Shown here one piece after another: positions 1 through 8,079 of a stretch of DNA of 64,000 bases (position 1 is the stretch's first letter; each line of letters begins with the position of its first letter). The position numbers and the translations under genes are program-made. This DNA comes from Deltaproteobacteria bacterium. GTDB taxonomy: Bacteria; Myxococcota_A; Polyangia; JAAYKL01. The stretch covers positions 1 through 64,000 of the forward strand of contig JAFGQN010000131.1 in assembly GCA_016935665.1 (NCBI GenBank), in the 5' to 3' direction. The notes below the pieces were generated by a model. It was not told where the DNA came from. It searched no databases and saw nothing but the letters and a program-made list of their open reading frames with translations.

Positions 1-96
1 ATCCGCGCCTTTTGCATTGCTGGTACACCAGTCTCTGGTGATGGTGCTCATGTGTTTGATAATTGTTCTGAAGCTGTGGACTTCGATATCATCTAA
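1..96 (+). CDS. 3' end of a CDS truncated by the window edge (...IRAFCIAGTPVSGDGAHVFDNCSEAVDFDII*)
   Basis: Frame +1 is open from base 1 to TAA at 94-96; composition resembles an exported Cys-containing protein. Confidence 0.45.
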   Translation: MRAFCIAGTPVSGDGAHVFDNCSEAVDFDII

Positions 97-451
97 CAAA
101 ATCCTTGCCCTTGCCATTGCCGGTGCTGACGCTTGTTGCAATACACCATGCGTCTTTCATTTCAGCGGCCATACACAGCACCAGCGTAAGCGGTCCTCTT
201 ATTATTGCAGTCAGTCGCGCTCCGTGAAATGCATGAATTCTGACATCGGGCGCAACGGCATCCAATGACTGTCCGGAATAATTTTCTGATTCGAGAAAAC
301 GGATTCAGAGTCAAAATCGCCACCGAAAGCAGTTTCGAGAATTGACACACCGCCCCCAAAAACCGTTTAAAAACAAATTGTGAAGGAAACAGCACGGTTG
401 TGCGTTCTTATGGGAAGACATCGATATCACTGCAACACTTGGGAGGCGCCC

Positions 452-1537
452 ATGAAACGAATGCTCACTTTTTTTACAGCAGGTGTAAGTATCCTGGTCA
501 ATGCCGCACCGGCATCCCCCTGTACCGCTTTCTCAGTCAAAAATTCTAATGGCCGGCAGGTGGCAAAGAATTTTGACTGGTATATTGGTGACGGTCTGGT
601 GGTCGTCAATCCGAGAGGGGTCAGGCGCAGTCAGGCTCAAAAGACCAATGGGAAACCGGTCGAATGGGTTTCGAAGTATGGCAGTGTATCTCTTACCACG
701 TTTGCTCCGGGATTTCCCGTGAGTGGCATGAATGAAGAGGGGCTGGTGGTTGAATCCCTGCATCACACCAATTTTCGGCGCCGCCTTCAAACAGGTGAAG
801 GGCTTGTATCTCTGGAATGGGTCCAATATGTCCTGGACCGATGTCAATCAGTGGCAGAGGTGAAACAGTTTGCTGCTCAAAATGGTTTTGGACAGGCAAT
901 TATTCCCCTCCATTTTTTTGTCACTGATGCGTTCGGCAATAGCCTCGTGGTATACGGACAGCTGGACCAGATTCAAATGATTTCCGGAAAACAATTGCCC
1001 ATTCCGGTGTTGGCCAACAATCATTATTTCAAAGACCTTGCCAAATACCGCAATTTGAAAAAGCGGACCTGGCTGCAAAGACTCTTCTCGCCGGACGATG
1101 ACGGCGGCCGATTTGGCATTATTGCAAAGGGCTTGAATGTACTTCCGTCTGACGACGCTGTTTTTAAGTTGTTGCACGCTGCGCGGATTCCCACATTGAC
1201 CCAATGGCAGATTCTATGGAACCAGACCCACAAATCGCTCAGATGGCGTTCTTTTGAGAACCGCCGCCCTAAAAAACGTGCCCGAATTGATTTTCGCCAA
1301 CTGGATTTTTCATGTCGTCCACAGCCATTGGTATCGGACACGCGAAGCGATGCAGGAGTTCATTTCGCGCCGTACAGCGCTGTGGACCAAACACAGGCAA
1401 CAGTTCGAACTCAGGCCATCGAATCGGCATTGGGAAAGAAACTGCCAGAGGAAATCGTAACAGCGTTTGGTAAACCGCTTAAATGTGCTTTCGAGAATGT
1501 TCATGTCAATAATGCGCATTCCATTCTGGGTGAGTGA
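452..1537 (+). CDS. Linear amide C-N hydrolase, choloylglycine hydrolase/penicillin V acylase-like Ntn hydrolase, exported
   Basis: Signal peptide MKRMLTFFTAGVSILVNAAPASP followed by CTAFSVKNSNGRQVAKNFDW (nucleophile Cys at the mature N-terminus). The ORF track start (380) is probably too far upstream; ATG 452 follows GGGAGG. Confidence 0.85.
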   Translation: MKRMLTFFTAGVSILVNAAPASPCTAFSVKNSNGRQVAKNFDWYIGDGLVVVNPRGVRRSQAQKTNGKPVEWVSKYGSVSLTTFAPGFPVSGMNEEGLVVESLHHTNFRRRLQTGEGLVSLEWVQYVLDRCQSVAEVKQFAAQNGFGQAIIPLHFFVTDAFGNSLVVYGQLDQIQMISGKQLPIPVLANNHYFKDLAKYRNLKKRTWLQRLFSPDDDGGRFGIIAKGLNVLPSDDAVFKLLHAARIPTLTQWQILWNQTHKSLRWRSFENRRPKKRARIDFRQLDFSCRPQPLVSDTRSDAGVHFAPYSAVDQTQATVRTQAIESALGKKLPEEIVTAFGKPLKCAFENVHVNNAHSILGE

Positions 1538-1655
1538 GACAAAAAGGCGCTTCCGTTACAAAAAAGTGGGTCGATACACTTTATTCGCGATGACGGCGAT
1601 GGCGGCCCGCCCCCCCAATAAATCAATATTTACAAGGAGATGCCTATCTTCTGGG

Positions 1656-1680
1656 AGTGTCGCAGGATACTTTTTTTTTT
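1656..1680 (+). terminator. Rho-independent-like terminator
   Basis: AGTGTC-GCAG-GATACT: 6-bp stem (one G-T wobble), tetraloop, followed by a run of T. Confidence 0.5.
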
Positions 1681-1808
1681 AAAAGTACATTTTAATTGCA
1701 ACAAAATCAAAAAACGGCCGAGTAGCTGGCAACTCAAAACGGCTGAAACAGTCCGCTTCACCTGCGAACAACACTTTTTTGTTCGCCGACTTTGCCAGGA
1801 GGTCAAAA

Positions 1809-3059
1809 ATGCATTGCAAAAAAAACCAACTCATTGCGGTAACATCCATTGCGGCCACGATTCTTTTATTGGCCCTGCTTATTATTGGTTGTGACGCGCC
1901 CACTGAAGAGGAAGAAACAGGCACAGATACTGCCACCGAAACAGGAACAGCGGCTTGGGACAGCACCGCTGCAACCGACATTCAGGTGACAGATACAGGC
2001 ACCGGCGTGTACGACACTGCCACAGGGGACAACTCCAATGTCCAGACTGGGCAGGATGATTCCTCCAACATCGTGAAAGACACCGGGAATGATACTATGT
2101 ACGACACCGTGTACGACACCATGTCGGACACAACGGACGATACCACAGTTGACACTGTGGATGACAGAGAAACCGCAAATGCATCAACAGACACGGTTTT
2201 GTCACATGACACAGACACGGCATCTGAATCAGACGTTGTTGATACTGATACTTTTGATTCTGTGGCAACCGAAACGGAAGACCCGGCCACCAGTTGCTCC
2301 GGCTGCTACATAGACGGATTCTGTTATACGGCAGGAGATGTGAATCCACAAAACATCTGCGAAAAATGCGCGCCGGATTCATCAGCGGATACCTGGACCG
2401 TAGCGGCGGGGGAATCCTGCGACGACGGCCACTTCTGCAACGGCATTGCCACCTGTGACGCCAATGGGACCTGTGTTCCTGGCGCCCCGGTATCCTGTGA
2501 AACAGAGTCCACCTGCGCCACTGCATCATGCAATGAAACCCTCGATATATGCGAATACAAGGTTGTCTATGGAAACTGTTTTATCGACGGACAATGCTAC
2601 GCGGATGGTGATTTGAATCCACAAAACGCCTGCAACGTCTGCAGACCCTACAAAAACGAACAGCTGTGGTCATTTGTCGCGGCCGGCACCGACTGCGGCG
2701 GCCTGTGTCTGGCGTGTACCAGTGAGGGTATCTGCGGCAGGAAGAACACCTGCTGCAGCACCAAAGACAGCCCCTTTTTCGAGGGATACTGCACCAGCGC
2801 CCCCCCCATGTATGTGGAAAGCGACTGCAGTTTCCGGCGAGACTGGTCCAGAAAAGGCAATGGTACACAGTCAAGTGGTTACAGGGGCTATATCTGCAAC
2901 AACGGTGAATGGGTAAAAGATCCGAAGGTAAATTTCGGGCAGGGATCTTTCTGCTCCAGTTGTATCGATAACGAATACCATGAAGAATGGTCCAGCTATA
3001 ACTGCGACATCGAAGTACATACCCAGGAATACAGCTGCACTCAGGCTGTTGATTGGTAA
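1809..3059 (+). CDS. Lipoprotein with Asp/Thr-rich linker and Cys-rich repeat domain
   Basis: Start MHCKKNQLIAV..LLIIGC (lipobox); T/D/E linker; two copies of C(Y/F)IDG(F/Q)CY..GD(V/L)NPQN.C..C.P repeats. Confidence 0.75.
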   Translation: MHCKKNQLIAVTSIAATILLLALLIIGCDAPTEEEETGTDTATETGTAAWDSTAATDIQVTDTGTGVYDTATGDNSNVQTGQDDSSNIVKDTGNDTMYDTVYDTMSDTTDDTTVDTVDDRETANASTDTVLSHDTDTASESDVVDTDTFDSVATETEDPATSCSGCYIDGFCYTAGDVNPQNICEKCAPDSSADTWTVAAGESCDDGHFCNGIATCDANGTCVPGAPVSCETESTCATASCNETLDICEYKVVYGNCFIDGQCYADGDLNPQNACNVCRPYKNEQLWSFVAAGTDCGGLCLACTSEGICGRKNTCCSTKDSPFFEGYCTSAPPMYVESDCSFRRDWSRKGNGTQSSGYRGYICNNGEWVKDPKVNFGQGSFCSSCIDNEYHEEWSSYNCDIEVHTQEYSCTQAVDW

Positions 3060-3221
3060 TCCGTTTGCAGCGCGAAAAAAAATACAGCGGCAATTAAAAT
3101 ATCGCCTTCGTTAGGTTGTTGTACAGCGGCAGGTCTTTCCTTATTGTTAAAAAACGGGACAACCAAAATGGGGAATCAAAGTGCGGAATCAAGAAAGATA
3201 AACAGAGCGGACCACAAACAG

Positions 3222-6200
3222 TTACTGCAGTGGGATGCTCTGGATGCCGTATTGGCCGGCGAGGGTTACCAGATATTGGTCATCCATGAAGGTGTTGGCG
3301 ACATAACCGTTTACCTCGACCTGCAGCACTTCAGTGATACCCGCAGCGGTCACATCGTAAATCGCCGCGATGGACGGCCAGTAGGATGACACCAGCACGC
3401 GGTTGCCCTTTACGGCATTGATACCGCCGTCGGGTGCAAGGGGATGCCACTGGCCCGCCTGGATGATTGGGCTTTCTGTTTCGAGTGACCAGACCGCAAT
3501 GCTTCCGGGATACTCCTTATACTCGTAGGTCTCATAGTTGTACCAGCCCGTGTTTGGAATGTCGATAAACAGCGCGCTGTCGCCGGCGACAACCTTTCTG
3601 ACAACCCCAACGTCATCGAGGGCGACCGTTTTGTGCAACGTGGCCACATTGTTTTTCACGGTGAGGAAACTCAGACTGTATAAAATGAATGTACAGTCGC
3701 CGGTGTCATAGTCATACCAGGTGTTGTGCCTCTGGTAATCCCGATAGCATTTGTCGGCGTCGTTGATTCTTGTTGTGGTGCGACGGTAATCAATGGTTGC
3801 CAGCTGGCCTGTTTGATGATTGTAATACACGGGGGTGCCGGGAATATTCACCGGCGTCATCCACGTGGCGTTCGCCGGGTTGGACACATTGATACGGTCC
3901 AGATAAAACCGGCTTTGGTTGGCGCTTCCTTCCACAGCTTCGGAATGGGACGTATAGACGACCCCGTTGCCTTCTGCGAGACCGCTATGGTTTTCCGCGG
4001 GTCTGGCGGGGGCGTTGTACAACTGGGGATTGGCAGGATCACTTAAATCAATCATCGAAACAGAATTCTCTCCAGATGTTTCCATGACGATGACATCGCC
4101 TCGCTGCAACAAAGTATCACCGGTTTGCACAACGGCACTGTTGTAATAGTAATAATCGTAATCGTAGTAGTAGTAGTAATCGCCGCTGTTATCAAAGGGA
4201 AACAACGTGTTTGATATCAGGGTGGGATTGGCGGGGTCGGAAATATCAAACACTGCCACGCCCAAACCATCTTTGCCTTCTTCTTTCATCATGACATCAT
4301 CCATGACATAGCCGCCGTATTCACGCCATGTCAGATAGATGGTTGACCCATTGAATTGAAACAGACGCGCGCTGCTGAAATTGAACCCGTATCCCCAGTA
4401 ATAGTAATCACGGGCGTCTGCGGGTTTCAACCTCGACAAATCGATGGCGCCCACGGGTGTCTGGGCATCCGGGTCGCCAACGGGATACACTTCAAGACTG
4501 GCCTGCTCAGTCCACCAGTTGGTCACCAGTTCAACCATATAATTGCCGGCCCGGACCGCCTGCTGCACGGAACGGGATAACGTGACCGAGGAGAGAAGCG
4601 TCGGGTTGTCGCGGTTTGTGATATCAAATGCATCCACCCGGTCATCGGACATGGCAAACAGATGGCCGTTGTTTAAAAACGCCCGACGGGCCTGCCCCAT
4701 ATGAGGCGCTGCGCCGCGCAGGGTCAGGTCGTCAGCAGTAAAATCGATAAGCTGAATGCCGGATTCAAAAGTGGAATAGTATCCGTCGGTATCGTAACTC
4801 CAGCCGGAATACGGCATCAGTATCAATCCGGCGTCATCGAGAATTTTAAAGGCTTTGTGAATGCGGTCCTGGTCTTCGGGCATCCAGCTCCACTCGCCGC
4901 CAAAGTTCACCCTGTCCAGCATGACCGGCGCCACCGGATCGGTGACATCAAAGAGAGATACCGCCATCCCTCTGCCGCCAATCGTGGTATCGTCATACCC
5001 AATGGCAAACAATCGGTTCCCCCTCGGTTCCATATGATACAGCCAACCTGGAATTTCCAGTTCCCCCAGCTGTACGGGCTGGGCGGGATTGCCAAGGTCA
5101 ATCACAAACAGCGGATCTGTCTGTTCAAATGTGACCGCATAGCCCCGGGTGCCGTCAAACCGCACGCTTTGCAAATTCTCCGGACGTGGCAGAACCATGG
5201 CCATCTGGCCCAGAGGCGTCAGTTCCTGTGATGATACCACTGTGAACGTCTCAACCACCGGTTGCGCCCCGGAGTTCCAGGTGGAGCCGGGCTGACTGAT
5301 CACTCGGAGCACGCCTTCGTATTCATTCATTTGCCATCGACTTTCAATCTGTCCGGCAATGGTCACACTCGCTCCGGGCACCAGCTTTCCAGTGGGGTCT
5401 GATATATCCACCACCTGAATGACAGATGTGGGATTCGCGTCGTCCCAGTAATCGTAATTCGGGCCGGCCACATACATTCGGTTCTGATTGACTTCCACGC
5501 TTCGCTGCCAGGAATAACCGTTTTCCGCAAAGGTCAGACTGTCCACCACCTGGATGGCATCGGGATTTCCCACACTCAGCGATGTAATCACCGTTTTCGG
5601 GTTATTGGCATCGCATCCCCAGCAGTAGCCACTTTCATACGATACGGTGTACAGCACATCGCCCACAATTCGGGAGTCACTGATGTTGCCCAACATTTCA
5701 AAGGCGCTCCGTTGCTGAATCCGTGCCGGGTTGCTCACATCCAGCACGATGACACGGCTGGAGGAATCCTCCGTCCAGGAATTGGTTGCTTCGTCATATG
5801 CATAGGAATAAAAAGACGAATACAGCGCTAAAACCAGTCCGTCCCGCACATACATTTCAAACGGATCGCCATACGCTTCAAAGCGTCCCAGCAATACCAT
5901 GTGCGCCGGGTTTGAAATGTCTATCACACTGAGCCCCCGGTACCTGGAAAGGGCGTACAGGGTATTGCCCACCGTTTGCACAATGTCCGCCTCTACAATT
6001 TCACGCTCTGCCAATTCCTTAGCGTTTGATGAAGCGGTATCCGCGGATAATTCCTGGGCGGCATCGTCAGCAGCGAAACTGCCGGCACCGTTCCTGTTCG
6101 ATTCAGATTGCATGCTGGGATTGCCCGAGACAAAATCAGTGTCCCCGTTCACATACCCATCTTTGAAATCGTCACTACACCCTGCCAGTATCAGCAGTAA

Positions 6201-6245
6201 AGCGATAGGCAATGTCCCCATTAATAACGATAATAATTTTGGCAT
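3222..6245 (-). CDS. Secreted lipoprotein with C-terminal beta-propeller-type repeats
   Basis: LILAGCSDD lipobox; repeated 'V.D(I/V)S(N/D)P..' blades (SVIDISNPAHMVLLG, IVLDVSNPARIQ, QVVDISDPTGK, AVFDISDPANPTLIS). Confidence 0.8.
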   Translation of the reverse strand: MPKLLSLLMGTLPIALLLILAGCSDDFKDGYVNGDTDFVSGNPSMQSESNRNGAGSFAADDAAQELSADTASSNAKELAEREIVEADIVQTVGNTLYALSRYRGLSVIDISNPAHMVLLGRFEAYGDPFEMYVRDGLVLALYSSFYSYAYDEATNSWTEDSSSRVIVLDVSNPARIQQRSAFEMLGNISDSRIVGDVLYTVSYESGYCWGCDANNPKTVITSLSVGNPDAIQVVDSLTFAENGYSWQRSVEVNQNRMYVAGPNYDYWDDANPTSVIQVVDISDPTGKLVPGASVTIAGQIESRWQMNEYEGVLRVISQPGSTWNSGAQPVVETFTVVSSQELTPLGQMAMVLPRPENLQSVRFDGTRGYAVTFEQTDPLFVIDLGNPAQPVQLGELEIPGWLYHMEPRGNRLFAIGYDDTTIGGRGMAVSLFDVTDPVAPVMLDRVNFGGEWSWMPEDQDRIHKAFKILDDAGLILMPYSGWSYDTDGYYSTFESGIQLIDFTADDLTLRGAAPHMGQARRAFLNNGHLFAMSDDRVDAFDITNRDNPTLLSSVTLSRSVQQAVRAGNYMVELVTNWWTEQASLEVYPVGDPDAQTPVGAIDLSRLKPADARDYYYWGYGFNFSSARLFQFNGSTIYLTWREYGGYVMDDVMMKEEGKDGLGVAVFDISDPANPTLISNTLFPFDNSGDYYYYYDYDYYYYNSAVVQTGDTLLQRGDVIVMETSGENSVSMIDLSDPANPQLYNAPARPAENHSGLAEGNGVVYTSHSEAVEGSANQSRFYLDRINVSNPANATWMTPVNIPGTPVYYNHQTGQLATIDYRRTTTRINDADKCYRDYQRHNTWYDYDTGDCTFILYSLSFLTVKNNVATLHKTVALDDVGVVRKVVAGDSALFIDIPNTGWYNYETYEYKEYPGSIAVWSLETESPIIQAGQWHPLAPDGGINAVKGNRVLVSSYWPSIAAIYDVTAAGITEVLQVEVNGYVANTFMDDQYLVTLAGQYGIQSIPLQ

Positions 6246-6311
6246 AACAGCCTCCTTGTAAAAGGTAATGTCTTTACCTCTGACGGTTGCCAGAAACGGC
6301 TCAGACGCACT

Positions 6312-6463
6312 TATAATGTACTGTTATGTATTGGGCGCGCACGTCTAAATCGTTCTGCTTAAACGCGAGTATTAAAAACGTACTAAATTCGCGTTTCGTT
6401 TAAGTTCACGTGTTCTTACACACGGCTCCCATTAAAATTGGGAAGTACACCGTGTTTTTTTTT
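6312..6463 (+). ncRNA. Candidate small RNA transcription unit (TATAAT at 6312-6317; transcript about 6325-6463)
   Basis: Perfect -10 hexamer TATAAT; bulged stem CTTAAACGCGA (6358-6368)/TCGCGTTTCGTTTAAG (6389-6404); terminator hairpin with a 9-T tail. No supporting ORF. Confidence 0.35.
6420..6463 (+). terminator. Rho-independent-like terminator with no plus-strand gene upstream
   Basis: ACACGG..TCCCA-loop-TGGGA..CCGTGT followed by TTTTTTTT. Confidence 0.55.
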
Positions 6464-6546
6464 AGGATTTGAACCCGAGATTAAACTTTGAAGATTAAAG
6501 GCGAGGTGGCGGCTAAATCGTGCCGTCTGGCGGGACTATGCGTGCA

Positions 6547-7530
6547 TTACTCAAGGCTCATTTCGTATCCGAGGGCAACCCATTCCTGCGCGGAGCCATC
6601 AAACAATTTGACTTTCTTTTCGCCCAACACCTGGCGCAGCAGGTATGTCCAGACAGCCCCGTAGCCACCCACGCCGCAATAGACGATTTCCACATCATCG
6701 CCAGCCGGAGAATTGAGAATAATATCGAAAGCCATTTCTTCGAGTATATCGACATCTTTAAATGTCACCACGTCTCCATCCACATCGAAAGCGGCGGGCG
6801 TTGGCAGACTGTAGGCGGTGGGAATGTGACCGGGTGCGGGTGCAAATGGTTCGATAACGTCGCCGGCATATACCTCTGCATCGCGGGCATCCATCAATGT
6901 TACGCCCTCTACAGCAATAAGTTCGGCCACTTCGTCGATGGTGGCGATCATGTCATGATCTATTTTAGATTTAAATACCACCGGCGTGGCTTCGCTCGCT
7001 TCAGTGGTAATCGCTCGGCCCTCCACAACCCATTTAGGTTGTCCGCCGTCAAGAACAGCGACGTGTTTCACACCAGCGTAAGACAGAGTCAGTGCCACAC
7101 GTACCGCACCGGCGGGGCCATAATACACAGGCTCACCCGCATTGGGCGCGCCCACCACAACTACTTTTGTATGCCTGGCAATGCCCAGGTCACCGATGGC
7201 CGCAACCAAATCCGCATCTGTCGGCATCTCCAGCAATAAGCCTTCCGGGCTCATGGTTATCCACGCCGAAAATGGCACAACCCAGGGGGCGCTGATGGCG
7301 CCGGGAATATGACCCGCGGCGTAGGCGTCCGCAGACCGAACATCGAGAACGACCACATCCGCCTGATTGGCTGCAAGCCAGTCCGTTGACACGATGGGAT
7401 CAATATGTCTGGCATGTTTAGCATGTTTGGTATGTTTGGCATGTTTAGCGAAAACCGATGTAGATGCAACCATCACGGTAACCGCAATCAAGACACTAAA
7501 TTTGAGTTTCATGTTCTGCTTCATTTCCAA
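6547..7530 (-). CDS. Exported tandem-domain rhodanese-like sulfurtransferase with N-terminal His/Lys repeat
   Basis: DVVVLDVRSADAYAAGHIPGA and MDARDAEVYAG...GHIPTA rhodanese motifs; CGVGGYG active-site-like loop; mature N-terminus KHAKHTKHAKHARH. Confidence 0.8.
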   Translation of the reverse strand: MEMKQNMKLKFSVLIAVTVMVASTSVFAKHAKHTKHAKHARHIDPIVSTDWLAANQADVVVLDVRSADAYAAGHIPGAISAPWVVPFSAWITMSPEGLLLEMPTDADLVAAIGDLGIARHTKVVVVGAPNAGEPVYYGPAGAVRVALTLSYAGVKHVAVLDGGQPKWVVEGRAITTEASEATPVVFKSKIDHDMIATIDEVAELIAVEGVTLMDARDAEVYAGDVIEPFAPAPGHIPTAYSLPTPAAFDVDGDVVTFKDVDILEEMAFDIILNSPAGDDVEIVYCGVGGYGAVWTYLLRQVLGEKKVKLFDGSAQEWVALGYEMSLE

Positions 7531-8079
7531 TTCTCCTTATGGTTTTCTGCGCCCTTCGTTTAGTCGGGCAAATTTGAACCATAACATAAAATTACAGAAA
7601 AAGAGAAACTCCAAATGTCGTTCCTGTGACTGCCTGTACTGCAAAATCAGCATAAGATCCGGAGGACCGTTTTTTTTCTGTGATCTTTTTATAGGTTGAG
7701 AGATTTGTCTGTGTCACAGTGCCCAAAGCAGAAACAAAACATAAACTCTATTGAGTAAAAATGAACATAAAAAATCGTATCTTGTTAAAATCCAATCCCC
7801 TGAAAGTTATAATCAAACTCTTCTCGTTCTGGCGGTCGGGAAGGCATGGGCGCCCGCAGTTTGGATAGATGTTTCAACGCCATCAAGATGCTTCTTTATT
7901 GAACGGCCGTCTGAGCTGCCTGCGACCCATGCGCACTATTCCGCCCTTTCATCATTCTTTCACTGCACCGCCATCAAATCGTTATCAGGGACTGATAGCT
8001 ATCCAGCGAACGTTGCTCGTAATTCAAACTCCAATATCCAACGGACACAAAACTACGAGAAGAGAATGAGGGAATTCCG

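Noticed and set aside
6465-6490. Possible tRNA T-arm (GGGTTCAAATCC on the minus strand)
   Set aside because: Flanking bases do not form a 5-bp T stem or an acceptor stem; no cloverleaf could be built.
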